From Pseudomonadota bacterium (GTDB lineage Bacteria > Pseudomonadota > Gammaproteobacteria > Burkholderiales > Thiobacillaceae): 64,000 bases of DNA. The stretch is taken from NCBI GenBank assembly GCA_021820845.1, contig JAKADC010000012.1, positions 1 to 64,000 on the forward strand, written 5' to 3'. Below are positions 27,054 through 36,240 of the stretch, piece after piece. A program made the position numbers and the translations under genes. A model generated the notes under the pieces. It searched no databases. It had not been told where the DNA came from and was given only the letters and a program-made list of their open reading frames with translations. The first letter of the stretch is position 1; every line of letters starts with the position of its first letter.

Positions 27054-27080
27054 AAAAAAAACAGGGGCACAGGCCCCTGT
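27054..27080 (-). terminator. Intrinsic terminator of the qmoAB-hdrCB operon
   Basis: On the minus strand an eight-base-pair stem, ACAGGGGC with GCCCCTGT and a four-base loop (27061-27080), is followed directly by eight T residues. It lies 20 bases after the hdrB stop, which marks hdrB as the last gene of its unit. Confidence 0.85.
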
Positions 27081-27100
27081 GTTTGAACGCCTGAGACGGC

Positions 27101-28012
27101 TCAGCGCTTGACCGGCTTGGCGGCGATTTCCTCCAGCCTGCGCGCCCGGATGACCTGTCCATCGAGCGCCGCGGCCTTGGCGTCGCCACCGTAGGCGACG
27201 ACCATCAGCTGGCTGTAGTACAGCACCGGAATGTCGAACTTGGTGCCGTATTTCTTGTTGACCTGGCCCTGGTAGATCTCGACGTTGGCCTGGCACAGCG
27301 GGCACGGCGTGACGATCATTTCGGCGCCGTGGTCGTAGGCCGATTCGACGATGTCCTTGATCTGCGCCTGCGCCTTTTCCGGCTCGGAGAACGCCAGCGC
27401 ACCGCCGCAGCAGGTGACCTTCATGTCGTACTCGGGGATCGATTCGGCGCCGACCATCTCGACCATCTTGTCGAGGTAGACGGGATTCTCGAACGACTCG
27501 CCGGCGACGCCGAACGGACGGTTGGTCTGGCAGCCGACGTAACCCGCGATCTTCACGCCTTCGAGCGGACGCACCACGTGTTTGGCCATCTCCTCGAAAC
27601 CGAGATCCTCGATCAGCACCTCGACCATGTGGCGGATCTCCGGCATCTCGTTGATGGTAAGACCGGCTTCCTTCAGCGCCTCGCGCGTGTCGGCCATCAG
27701 CGTGTCGGAATGGGTGAGGCGCTCGCGGGTTTCGCGCGCGCCCAGCCAGCAGGCGGCGCAGGTCGCGACCATCTCCTGCCCGGGCAGGTTCTTCTCCGAC
27801 AGCGCGAAATTGCGCGCATTCAGCACATGGCGCGGCAGCTCGCCCGCCTCCGCGTAGCCGATCGAGGCACCGCAGCAGTTCCAGTCGGGGATCTCGGTCA
27901 GCTTGACGTCGAGCGTCTTGCACATCGACTCGACCGAGGTCAGATAGTTGGATGCGGAAGCGCCCTTCTGCGACGAGCAGCCGGGGTAAAACGCGTATTC
28001 GTATTTGGCCAT
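27101..28012 (-). CDS. hdrB: Heterodisulfide reductase-type subunit HdrB (CCG-domain protein)
   Basis: A 303-residue cytoplasmic protein with two complete CCG domains. The first uses C12, C46-C47-G48, C85 and C88; the second uses C161, C201-C202-G203, C237 and C240. In HdrB these ligate noncubane iron-sulfur clusters at the site of disulfide chemistry. Here the gene follows qmoA, qmoB and hdrC. The protein probably takes the place of the membrane subunit QmoC, as in some Gram-positive sulfate reducers where hdrBC follow qmoAB. The natural electron partner is unknown. A terminator lies directly behind it. Confidence 0.93.
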   Translation of the reverse strand: MAKYEYAFYPGCSSQKGASASNYLTSVESMCKTLDVKLTEIPDWNCCGASIGYAEAGELPRHVLNARNFALSEKNLPGQEMVATCAACWLGARETRERLTHSDTLMADTREALKEAGLTINEMPEIRHMVEVLIEDLGFEEMAKHVVRPLEGVKIAGYVGCQTNRPFGVAGESFENPVYLDKMVEMVGAESIPEYDMKVTCCGGALAFSEPEKAQAQIKDIVESAYDHGAEMIVTPCPLCQANVEIYQGQVNKKYGTKFDIPVLYYSQLMVVAYGGDAKAAALDGQVIRARRLEEIAAKPVKR

Positions 28013-28022
28013 ATTCCTCTCC

Positions 28023-28655
28023 TCACCCCGCCATCCGGGCGGCCTTGCGGCTGCGCTCGATGTCGTAGGCTTTCTTCAGCATCGCCTGGATGCCCTTCTG
28101 ATCCTTGCACTTGTGGCCGCCGAACAGCTCGAAGGGGCTGAGCCGTTTGGCCTTCATGAGGCCAAGCGCCACCGACTGCATCGCCATGCCGTTCTTGATC
28201 CCCTGGACGAAGCCGTCCTTGAAATACAGGCCCATCGACAGCTTGAGTTCGTTGACGCGGCCGGTCCTGGTCGCGTTCTTCCAGAACAGGCCGGAGAAGA
28301 AGCGGGTCGGCTGCATCTTCGGCGCCTTGCCGAGGCGATGCGCATACTCGGCGATGCCGTGCATGATGTGGGTGATCGGCAGCTTGCGCGGGCAGCGCAC
28401 GATGCAGTTGTAGCAGGAGGTGCAGTTCCACATCGAGGTCGTGGTCAGCACTTCCTCGCGGCGGCCTGCGCGAATCATCATGAAGAGTTCCTGCGGCGGA
28501 TGCTCCCACGCCGACTGGAAGTTGGTCGGGCAGGAACCGGAGCAGACGCCGCATTGCATGCACATCTTCACCCAGTCGCCCATCTCGACCTGTTCTTCGA
28601 TTTCCTTCAGGAAGTTGTTGCGGTATTTCTCCGCCATTGCGGTATTCGCGCTCAT
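28023..28655 (-). CDS. hdrC: Heterodisulfide reductase-type iron-sulfur subunit HdrC
   Basis: A 210-residue protein with two cubane 4Fe-4S motifs: C32, C35, C38, C42 (MCMQCGVCSGSCP) and C78, C81, C84, C88 (CTSCYNCIVRCP). This is the HdrC pattern, which passes electrons between the HdrA-like flavoproteins and HdrB. In standard QmoC the same domain is fused to a membrane cytochrome b. Here no membrane helices follow, so the subunit is soluble. Spacing to qmoB and hdrB is about ten bases on each side. Confidence 0.94.
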   Translation of the reverse strand: MSANTAMAEKYRNNFLKEIEEQVEMGDWVKMCMQCGVCSGSCPTNFQSAWEHPPQELFMMIRAGRREEVLTTTSMWNCTSCYNCIVRCPRKLPITHIMHGIAEYAHRLGKAPKMQPTRFFSGLFWKNATRTGRVNELKLSMGLYFKDGFVQGIKNGMAMQSVALGLMKAKRLSPFELFGGHKCKDQKGIQAMLKKAYDIERSRKAARMAG

Positions 28656-28664
28656 GTTCGTTCC

Positions 28665-30923
28665 TTAGAATCCCTTGAACGGGCTGGGGCCGATGGCGGC
28701 CAGCTCTTCTGCGTACTTGTTGATCATCGCGGGCACCCGCTCGATGTCGGTGATCGCGACTTCGAGATCGCGCACGCGCTCCGACTCGAGATTGAGGGTC
28801 TTCAGCGTGTCGTCGATCTTGGACATGCGCACGCGGCCCAGCTCCGATCCCTTGACGAAGTGGCACTGGTATTCGTCGCCGGACTTGCAGCCCATCATCA
28901 TCACACCGTCGTAGCCGGCGTTGAGCGCATCGGTCACCCAGATCGTGTTGACCGAGCCGAGGCAGCGGATCGGGATGATCCGCACGAAAGCCGAGTATTC
29001 GTTGCGGTTCATCGCCGCCATGTCGAGCGCGGGATAGGCGTCGTTCTCGCAGGCCAGGATCAGGATGCGCGGCTTCTCGGAAAACTCGTCGGGAATGTCG
29101 ACCGCCTTGATCTGCGCGCCGACGCTGTTGACCGAGTAGTTCTCGAACGAGATCACGCGCACCGGGCAGGCGCCCATGCAGGTGCCGCAACGGCGACAGC
29201 GTGCTTCGTTGAACACCGGGAAACGCTTCTCGTCCTCGTCGATGGCGCCGAACGGGCATTCGACCGTGCAGCGCTTGCACTGCGTGCAGCCTTCGAGGCG
29301 CACTTTCGGGAACGACAGGTCGCCCGAGCGCGGATGCGCGGCGCGGCCGAGCTCGGCGTTTTCCAGCGCCTGGATGGCCTTGAGCGCGGCGCCGGTCGCG
29401 TCCTCGCGCGCCTGCGTCATGTCCATCGGGCGGCGCACCGGGCCCGCGGTATAGATGCCGGTGCGGCGGGTTTCGTAAGGGAAGCAGATGAAGTGCGAGT
29501 CGGTGAAGCCCTGCTTCAGCTGCGGCACATCCGGGCCCTGACGGTAGGTCAGGTTCAGGATCGAAATCGGCTTCACCTCCACCGTACCCGCCGTCGCGGC
29601 GTCGCCACCCTGGCCCTCGACCTGCGGCTTGGTCAGGGCGTCGATGTTGATGCCCGAATTCGCCACCTGGCCGGTCGCCAGCACGACGAGGTCGACGTCC
29701 GTCTCGGCCGCGTCCTTGTCGTCCAGGATCAGGTCGTGGAATTTCACCGTGCTCGTGTTGCCGTTGGGCACGACTTCTGCGACCTTGCCCTTGGTGAAGA
29801 TGACGCCTTTTTCCTGCGCGCTGCGGTAGAAATCCTCGCCGTTGCCCGGCGTGCGCAAGTCGGTGTAGATGATGGTGGTGTCGATGGACGGGTTCGCGTC
29901 CTTGAAGTACATCGCCTGCTTGATGCTGGCGTTGCAGCAGAAGCCCGAGCAGTAGGACAGGTGCGTGCCGCTCGCGTCGCGCTGGCCGGCGCACTGGACA
30001 AACACCACCGACTTCACCGGCTGGTTGTCGCTCGGGCGGCGGATCACGCCGTCGCCGGCCGCTGCCGCTTTCGCAAGCATTTCCAGCCCGGCCTGGTCGA
30101 CCACGTTGGGCGATTTGCCCGCGCCCAGCTCGGGCAGCTTGTTCATGTCGTAGAGCGTGAAACCGGTCGCCTGCACGATCGCGCCGATGTCCTCGGTGTG
30201 GGTCGCGCCGGATTCGGTGGCGATGTCCACGACGAAGCGCCCGGGCGCACCGTCGGTCTTGGCGACGGTCGCGTTGAGGTACACCTTGATGTTGCTGTCG
30301 GCCATCACCTGCGACGCCAGGTCGGCCACGCCGGTGTCGGCGGGCGACTTGAACGGCTCATGCACCGGCGTGCGCTTGTAGAGCTTGCCGGCCCAGCCGC
30401 CGAGTTCGCCGGACTTCTCGACCAGCACCACGGGGTAGCCCGTCTTGGACGCCTCGATCGCCGCCGTCATGCCGGTGACGCCGCCGCCGACGACCAGCAG
30501 CGTCTTGTTGCTGCCCGTGTTGGCATTGCCCTCGGGCGTGGTCATCGCCTTCACTTCGGCGCAGCCCATGCGGATGTAGTCTTCCGCCATGTCCTGCGTG
30601 GTCTCGCGCGCCTCGTCGGTGTCGGGACGGATCCAGATCACGCCTTCGCGCAGGTTGGCGCGCGCCACCGCGTTTTCGGGGAAGAAGAATGCCTCGGTCT
30701 TCGCGCGGCGCGAGCACGCGCCGATCATGATGTGGGTCACGCCTTCGTTGGCGATGTCGTTCTTGATCATCGCCACGCCGTCGGCGTTGCACAGGAAATC
30801 GTGCGACTTCACCAGCGGCACCTTGCCGTCCTTCTGTGCAACCTTGACCAGCGCATCCGTGTCCAGACGCTCGCCGAGTCCGCAGCCCTTGCAGATATAC
30901 GCTGCGACTTTGATGTCAGCCAT
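28665..30923 (-). CDS. qmoB: Quinone-interacting oxidoreductase flavoprotein QmoB (HdrA-MvhD type)
   Basis: A 752-residue cytoplasmic flavoprotein. The N-terminal HdrA-like part has Cys-rich segments (AAYICKGCGLGERLD). An FAD-binding fold begins near residue 143 (LLVVGGGVTGMTAAIEA). Two ferredoxin-type motifs follow (CTQCKRCTVECP and CRRCGTCMGACP). The C-terminal MvhD-like domain has four Cys in IRCLGS, MGCKSGDEYQC and an earlier ACEND. This layout is that of QmoB, which with QmoA and a third component exchanges electrons between APS reductase and the quinone pool. No aprAB or sat genes are in the window. It lies three bases after qmoA. Confidence 0.93.
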   Translation of the reverse strand: MADIKVAAYICKGCGLGERLDTDALVKVAQKDGKVPLVKSHDFLCNADGVAMIKNDIANEGVTHIMIGACSRRAKTEAFFFPENAVARANLREGVIWIRPDTDEARETTQDMAEDYIRMGCAEVKAMTTPEGNANTGSNKTLLVVGGGVTGMTAAIEASKTGYPVVLVEKSGELGGWAGKLYKRTPVHEPFKSPADTGVADLASQVMADSNIKVYLNATVAKTDGAPGRFVVDIATESGATHTEDIGAIVQATGFTLYDMNKLPELGAGKSPNVVDQAGLEMLAKAAAAGDGVIRRPSDNQPVKSVVFVQCAGQRDASGTHLSYCSGFCCNASIKQAMYFKDANPSIDTTIIYTDLRTPGNGEDFYRSAQEKGVIFTKGKVAEVVPNGNTSTVKFHDLILDDKDAAETDVDLVVLATGQVANSGINIDALTKPQVEGQGGDAATAGTVEVKPISILNLTYRQGPDVPQLKQGFTDSHFICFPYETRRTGIYTAGPVRRPMDMTQAREDATGAALKAIQALENAELGRAAHPRSGDLSFPKVRLEGCTQCKRCTVECPFGAIDEDEKRFPVFNEARCRRCGTCMGACPVRVISFENYSVNSVGAQIKAVDIPDEFSEKPRILILACENDAYPALDMAAMNRNEYSAFVRIIPIRCLGSVNTIWVTDALNAGYDGVMMMGCKSGDEYQCHFVKGSELGRVRMSKIDDTLKTLNLESERVRDLEVAITDIERVPAMINKYAEELAAIGPSPFKGF

Positions 30924-30926
30924 TGT

Positions 30927-32210
30927 TTAAGCCTCCGCCTTTGCTACTTTGTTGACCACCTGGATGGCGCGCAGCGCCGCCGCGGTGGCCGATTGCACGG
31001 CACGGTTCACGTCCAGCGCGTTCGACGCGCAGCCGGCGCCGAACACCGCGCCGTTCGCCGGGTCGGCCTCGATGAAGCCGCTGGAGTCGGCGACGATGTG
31101 GCCGGGGATGTTGATGCCCTTGACCGACGGCTCCATGCCCACCGCCAGCACCACCAGGTCGTGCGGCGTCGTGTAGCGCTTGTAGCCTTCGGTGTTGACG
31201 CCCCAGCACACCGGGTTGCCGTGTTCGTCTTCGGTGATCTTCGCGACCTTGGACTTGATGAAGGTCACCGAAGGATCGGCCTGTACCTTCTGGTAGAAAT
31301 CCTCGAAGCGGTCGATGGCCCGGATGTCGATGTAGTAGATCGTCGACTTGCCGTCCTGCGGATAGGCTTCGCGCACGTAGTGCGTCTGCTTCAGCGACGC
31401 CATGCAGCAGATCCGCGAGCAGTGCCGGAGATGGTTCTCGTCGCGCGAGCCGGCGCACTGGATGAAGGCGATGTTCTTCGCCTCCTTGCCGTCGGACGGA
31501 CGCAGGATCTTGCCGCCGGTCGGGCCATGGATGTCGGCCAGGCGCTCGAACTCGACGCTGGTGATGACGTTCTTGAAGCGGCCGTAGCCGTAGGGCTGGA
31601 TCTTCGCCGCGTCATACGGCTGCCAGCCCGTCGCCCACACCACCGCGCCGGCTTTCACCTGGATCGTCTCCTCCTTCATGTCGAGGTCGATCGCGCCGTA
31701 TTTGCAGGCGGCTTTCGCACGGTCGGCGTCGGCGCTGCCGATGATCGCCGGATCGAGCACGTAGCGCTGCGGGTAGGCCATCGCGTTCGGCAGATAGGCC
31801 GCCTTGTGCTGGCCGAGATTGTAGTTGAACGGGTCGTCGACCAGAGTCTCGACCGCGCGCCCGCAGTCGCCGCAGGCGGTGCAATTCTCGTTCACGTAGC
31901 GCGGCTTGACCTTGACCGAAACGGTGTAGTTGCCCGTGCTCCCTTCGATGCCGGTCACTTCGGCCAGGGTCAGCACGCGCACGCGCGGATTGTTCTTGAG
32001 GCGGCGCAGATTGATTTCCAGGCCGCAGACGGGATGGCACAGCTTGGGGAAGTAGCGGTACAGCTGGGAAGTCCGTCCGCCCAGCGCGGGATTTTTCTCA
32101 ACCAGGACGACATTCTTGCCGGTTTCGGCCGCTTCGAGCGCGGCGGTCATGCCGGAAATCCCGCCGCCCACCACGAGAATGGTCTCGTTGGTCGCTACAT
32201 GCTCCATCAT
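30927..32210 (-). CDS. qmoA: Quinone-interacting oxidoreductase flavoprotein QmoA (HdrA type)
   Basis: A 427-residue HdrA-like flavoprotein. FAD binds at the N-terminal fold ILVVGGGISGMTAALEAAET. The segment YFPKLCHPVCGLEINLRRLK is characteristic of QmoA. Cys clusters occur in NENCTACGDCGRAV and in HLRHCSRICCMAS. In sulfate reducers the Qmo complex feeds electrons to APS reductase; in a sulfur oxidiser the flow would run the other way, which is an inference here. The start ATG 32210 has a strong GGAGGAAACAA site, preceded at once by a small hairpin (32221-32233). It is the first gene of qmoAB-hdrCB. Confidence 0.94.
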   Translation of the reverse strand: MMEHVATNETILVVGGGISGMTAALEAAETGKNVVLVEKNPALGGRTSQLYRYFPKLCHPVCGLEINLRRLKNNPRVRVLTLAEVTGIEGSTGNYTVSVKVKPRYVNENCTACGDCGRAVETLVDDPFNYNLGQHKAAYLPNAMAYPQRYVLDPAIIGSADADRAKAACKYGAIDLDMKEETIQVKAGAVVWATGWQPYDAAKIQPYGYGRFKNVITSVEFERLADIHGPTGGKILRPSDGKEAKNIAFIQCAGSRDENHLRHCSRICCMASLKQTHYVREAYPQDGKSTIYYIDIRAIDRFEDFYQKVQADPSVTFIKSKVAKITEDEHGNPVCWGVNTEGYKRYTTPHDLVVLAVGMEPSVKGINIPGHIVADSSGFIEADPANGAVFGAGCASNALDVNRAVQSATAAALRAIQVVNKVAKAEA

Positions 32211-32497
32211 TTGTTTCCTCCATCCGACGGATGTAAAGTCAGGTGAATCCGCCCGGAATACCCCCCAGTCGGCCGGGGTTTTAGCCCTGAATTGAATCCC
32301 TGAAATGGTACCCCGAAGGCCCTGTTCACGGCCACGGACAAGCGCGCAATTTCAATCGAAGTTTTCTATGTGCGAATAAGAGGAAATATTTGCAGGACCA
32401 GGCGAATCCAGACGCATTCGCGGTCCCGCGCAGCGCGCGCCAGCCCGGCGAAATAGCTTAAAATTGCGGATTGCCTGACATCCGCCTGCCTTTCCCC
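32211..32497. promoter_or_regulatory. Divergent intergenic region between qmoA and prfC
   Basis: These 287 bases hold no gene. On the qmoA side a small hairpin, CATCC-GTC-GGATG (32221-32233), touches the ribosome site, and CCCTGAA occurs twice with six bases between. On the prfC side TAAAAT at 32459-32464 could be a -10 box, with transcription starting near 32471 and no good -35. An A/T-rich patch lies around 32355-32395. I could not fix a promoter for qmoA. Confidence 0.4.
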
Positions 32498-34129
32498 ATG
32501 GAACCCACGCTCACCGCCCCGGCGCAGACCGGCGACGCCGCCCTCGCGCGCGACGTCAGGAAGCGCCGCACCTTCGCGATCATCTCCCACCCCGACGCGG
32601 GCAAGACCACGCTGACCGAGAAGCTGCTGCTGTTCGGCGGCGCGATCCAGATGGCCGGCACGGTGAAGGCCCGCAAGAGCGGCAAGTACGCCACATCCGA
32701 CTGGATGGAGGTCGAGCGCGAGCGCGGCATTTCGGTGGCGAGCTCGGTGATGCAGTTCACCCACGGCGACTGCGTCTTCAACCTGCTCGACACCCCCGGC
32801 CACAAGGACTTCTCCGAGGACACCTACCGCGTGCTGACGGCGGTCGATGCCGCCATCATGGTAGTCGACGCCGCCAAGGGCGTGGAGGAGCAGACGATCA
32901 AGCTGCTGGAAGTCTGCCGGCTGCGCGACACGCCCATCATCACCTTCATCAACAAGATGGACCGGGAGGTGCGCGAACCGCTCGAGCTGCTGGACGAGAT
33001 CGAGTCGATCCTGAAAATCCATTGCGCGCCGGTGACCTGGCCGATCGGCATGGGCAAGCGCTTCCAGGGCGTGTACCACCTGATCCACGACGAGATCCTG
33101 CGCTTCAAGGCCGGCGAGGAGAACGCCGACCAGCCGTTCGAATCGCTGCAGGGCCTGGGCGAGACCGCCCTGCGGGAGCGCTTCCCGCTCGAAGCCGACG
33201 CGCTGCTGTCGGAAATCGAACTGGTGCGCGGCGCCGGCGCGAGCTTCCAGCTCGACGACTTCCTCAAGGGCCGCCAGACGCCGGTGTTCTTCGGCTCCGG
33301 CATCAACAACTTCGGCGTGCGCGAAGTGCTGCGCGCGCTGGCCGACTGGGCGCCGCCGCCGCAGCCGCGCGAGGCAGTCGAGCGGACGGTCGATCCCACC
33401 GAACCCCGATTCACCGGCTTCGTGTTCAAGATCCAGGCCAACATGGATCCGCAGCACCGCGACCGCATCGCCTTCTTCCGCGTCTGCTCCGGGCGCTATC
33501 ATCCCAACATGAAGGTGCGCCATCGCCGCACCGGCAAGGACATGAAGATCGCCAACGCGGTCGTCTTCATGGCCAACGAGCGCACCCGCATGGAAGACGC
33601 GGTGGCGGGCGACATCATCGGCATCCACAACCACGGCCAGCTGCACATCGGCGACACCCTCACCGAAGGCGAGGCGCTGCAATACAAGGGCATCCCCTAT
33701 TTCGCGCCCGAGCTCTTCAGCCGCCCGCGCCTGCGCGACCCGCTGCGTGCCAAGCAGCTGAACAAGGGGCTGCTGGAACTCGGCGAGGAAGGCGCGGTGC
33801 AGGTGTTCGAACCCTTCGCCGACAACACCCTGCTGATCGGCGCGGTCGGCCAGCTTCAGTTCGAGGTCGTCGCCCACCGCCTGAAGACCGAATACGGCGT
33901 CGACGCCAGCTTCGAGAACGCCGGCATCCACACCGCTCGCTGGGTCACCTGCCCCGATGCCCAGCATCTCGCCGAATTCACCCGCGCCAATTCGCTCAAG
34001 CTGGCGAAGGACGTCGACGGCAACCTGGTCTATCTGGCGGATACGCGGGTGAACCTGTCGCTGGCGCAGGAGCGCTGGCCCAAGGTCGCGTTCCACGACA
34101 CGCGGGAGCACGGGCAGCGACTGGGCTGA
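32498..34129 (+). CDS. prfC: Peptide chain release factor 3
   Basis: A 543-residue translational GTPase that recycles RF1 and RF2 from the ribosome. The G motifs are complete: [19 protein letters not shown] (G1), the switch with [29 protein letters not shown] (G3) and NKMDRE (G4). The C-terminal domains match RF3 along their whole length. I chose ATG 32498; a TTG at 32471 is in frame but would coincide with the predicted transcription start. It is a single-gene unit facing the FeoB-like gene. Confidence 0.96.
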   Translation: MEPTLTAPAQTGDAALARDVRKRRTFAIISHPDAGKTTLTEKLLLFGGAIQMAGTVKARKSGKYATSDWMEVERERGISVASSVMQFTHGDCVFNLLDTPGHKDFSEDTYRVLTAVDAAIMVVDAAKGVEEQTIKLLEVCRLRDTPIITFINKMDREVREPLELLDEIESILKIHCAPVTWPIGMGKRFQGVYHLIHDEILRFKAGEENADQPFESLQGLGETALRERFPLEADALLSEIELVRGAGASFQLDDFLKGRQTPVFFGSGINNFGVREVLRALADWAPPPQPREAVERTVDPTEPRFTGFVFKIQANMDPQHRDRIAFFRVCSGRYHPNMKVRHRRTGKDMKIANAVVFMANERTRMEDAVAGDIIGIHNHGQLHIGDTLTEGEALQYKGIPYFAPELFSRPRLRDPLRAKQLNKGLLELGEEGAVQVFEPFADNTLLIGAVGQLQFEVVAHRLKTEYGVDASFENAGIHTARWVTCPDAQHLAEFTRANSLKLAKDVDGNLVYLADTRVNLSLAQERWPKVAFHDTREHGQRLG

Positions 34130-34144
34130 GCGCGGCGCCGAAAG

Positions 34145-34161
34145 GGTCCGGCCGCCGGACC
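34145..34161. terminator. Hairpin between convergent prfC and the FeoB-like gene
   Basis: GGTCCGG-CCG-CCGGACC forms a seven-base-pair stem with a three-base loop in the 40-base gap between the two stops. There is no T tract on either side, so it may only slow polymerase or stabilise 3' ends. Confidence 0.3.
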
Positions 34162-34169
34162 GCCCGCCG

Positions 34170-36227
34170 CTACAGGGCCCAGGCCGCCAGTTCCAGCACG
34201 CCGCGCACCGCCCCCGCCACGAGAAGCGCCACGCCGATGGAAAGCGCGACGGAATACAGCGCGTCGCGCCGGCCGAGCAGCTTCAGCATCATCGCGAAGG
34301 TCGACACGCAGGGCACGTAGAACGTCAGGAACACCAGGAAGGTGGCGATCTGCGTGGTGTCCAGCACGCTGGCAAGCTCCTGCGTGCCGAGCGCCTGGAA
34401 CACCATGAGCAGCGACAGCTCCTTGCGCAGCACGCCGAACAGGATCGGCACGCCCAGCGCCAATGGCAGGCCGAGCCACCACACGGTCACCGGCGTGAGC
34501 GCGAAATTGATCCAGGCATCGGCGCCGTAATGGCTCAGGAGCGCCAGAACGACGCTCCCGGCCACCAGAAGCGGCAGCACGATGGTGACGATGTCGCGGC
34601 TGCGCTCCCAGGTGTTGGCCAGCAACGCGCGCGCGCTCGGCATCGCATACGGCGGGATTTCCTGGATCATGCCGGGCGTGGTCTCGGGGTAGCGGCGCTT
34701 CAGGAACTTGCCGACCAGGCTGACGACGATGGGCGCGAGCATGAAGAGCGCAAACACGCCCAGTCCGCCGAGGTACTTGCCGCCCACCGCCAGGATGATG
34801 GCCGAGCGCGCCGAGCACGGCAGGAAGGTGATCAGGAGCGAGGCGACCGTGCGGTCGCGGCCATGCGTGACGGCCGCGGTGGCGGCCAGCGCGGGCACGT
34901 TGCAGCCCAATCCCATCAGGAACGGCAGCGCGACGCCGCCATGCAGCCCCAGCCGGTGGAAGCCGCGATCGACCACGAAGGCGACGCGGTGCATGATCCC
35001 TGACTCCTCCAGCCACACCAGCAGCAGCACCAGCGGAATCATGTAGGGGATGACGATGCCTGCGAGCCCGATGAAGCCGTCGAGCACCGCACGGGCGAGC
35101 ACGCCGGTGAGTTCGGTCGGGTGCCATGGCTCGGCCCAGGCGATCAGGCGCGCCACCGTCACGCTGTCGAGGAACGCGCTCACCTCGAACACGAACAGCA
35201 GCACCAGCGCGAACACCGCGAGCGTGCCGACGAATCCCCAGCGCGGATGCAGGAAAAGGTCGTCGGCCCAGACCTGCCAGCGGGGCGGCGCGCCTTCCTG
35301 GCCGGGGCGGGTCGCCGCCTCCGCCGAGAGGGCGGCGCGGTGATGCCGGTCGGCGTGCAGTTCCTCGGCCAGCCGGCGCGGCAAGGCGGCGTCGGCGATG
35401 GCACGTGCGGCCAGCAGGGCCGCGTACTGGTCGGGGAAATGCGCCTGCAATTCGTGCGCGAAATAGCCGTCGTTTTCCGCGAGCTGAAGCGTCAGCAGGG
35501 TCTCCGGCACCCCGAACGCCGCGGCGACCGCCGGTTCCCGGGCGATCTCGGCGACCGCCCGCAATTGCGCCTCGATATGCGGGCTGTAGGGCGGGGCCGA
35601 GGGATGCGGCTGCAGGAAGCGCGCCTCGCGCGCGACGTGCACGACGGTGGTGAACAGATCGGCGAGCCCGATGCCCATGTGCGCCACGGTCGGCACCACC
35701 GGCGCCCCGAGCTGCGCCGAGAGGGCGCGGACGTTGATGAAGCGCCGTTTCGCGCGCGCCTCGTCCATGCGGTTGAGCGCGAACACCATCGGCCTGCCCA
35801 GCTGCATCAGTTCCAGCGCGAGCTCGAGGTCGCGTTCGAGCGCGGTGGCGTCCATCACCACCAGCAGCACGTCCGGCGCCGCAAACGGGTTGTCCGGCTG
35901 ATGCGTCTCGTGCCGCGCGATCGCCGGCCAGCGGTCGCCCCACAGCAGATACTTCAGAACGACGCAGGCATCCGGGTCGAGCTGATGCAGGCCGCCGATG
36001 GCGGGCAAGGCGACGAGCGAAATCTGGTCGATTCCCACCTCGACCACGCATTCCTCGTAGGCCGGCCCGACACCGGCCAGGCGTTCGTGGTGCGTGGAGG
36101 TGCTGGCGGCCGCACGGAAAATGCTGTGCTTGCCGCTGCCCGCGCGGCCGACGATGGCGACGCGGGGACGCCGCGCGCCGCGCAGGCCGGGGCCGTGGAG
36201 GGGGAAGCTATGCGCGGACGAAACCAT
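34170..36227 (-). CDS. feoB: FeoB-like transporter with a degenerate GTPase domain
   Basis: A 685-residue inner-membrane protein. The C-terminal two thirds match the FeoB ferrous-iron channel: GLGCNVPALAATAAV, LPCSARSAI, GVLRKELSLL and FYVPCVSTFA keep the Cys and gate residues of that family. The N-terminal G domain is odd. G1 reads GRAGSGKHS, with His34 where Ser or Thr should bind magnesium. G3 reads ALPAIGG instead of DLPG, so the key Asp is lost. G4 (NRMD) is intact. An extra segment of about 20 residues follows the G3 position. No feoA is near. It lies 13 bases after radA, at the end of the long operon. It may transport iron or another metal without normal GTP control. Confidence 0.82.
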   Translation of the reverse strand: MVSSAHSFPLHGPGLRGARRPRVAIVGRAGSGKHSIFRAAASTSTHHERLAGVGPAYEECVVEVGIDQISLVALPAIGGLHQLDPDACVVLKYLLWGDRWPAIARHETHQPDNPFAAPDVLLVVMDATALERDLELALELMQLGRPMVFALNRMDEARAKRRFINVRALSAQLGAPVVPTVAHMGIGLADLFTTVVHVAREARFLQPHPSAPPYSPHIEAQLRAVAEIAREPAVAAAFGVPETLLTLQLAENDGYFAHELQAHFPDQYAALLAARAIADAALPRRLAEELHADRHHRAALSAEAATRPGQEGAPPRWQVWADDLFLHPRWGFVGTLAVFALVLLFVFEVSAFLDSVTVARLIAWAEPWHPTELTGVLARAVLDGFIGLAGIVIPYMIPLVLLLVWLEESGIMHRVAFVVDRGFHRLGLHGGVALPFLMGLGCNVPALAATAAVTHGRDRTVASLLITFLPCSARSAIILAVGGKYLGGLGVFALFMLAPIVVSLVGKFLKRRYPETTPGMIQEIPPYAMPSARALLANTWERSRDIVTIVLPLLVAGSVVLALLSHYGADAWINFALTPVTVWWLGLPLALGVPILFGVLRKELSLLMVFQALGTQELASVLDTTQIATFLVFLTFYVPCVSTFAMMLKLLGRRDALYSVALSIGVALLVAGAVRGVLELAAWAL

Positions 36228-36240
36228 GGGATGACGGCAC

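Noticed and set aside
32221-32233. CATCC-GTC-GGATG hairpin touching the qmoA ribosome site, as a possible riboswitch or thermometer
   Set aside because: Five base pairs alone are too little evidence. It is recorded within the intergenic feature only.
28005-32246. A plus-strand open frame of more than 1,400 codons
   Set aside because: It lies exactly antisense to hdrB, hdrC, qmoB and qmoA, all of which have strong family motifs. Its translation is low-complexity, rich in Arg, Ala, His and Asp, as expected from the opposite strand of GC-rich genes.
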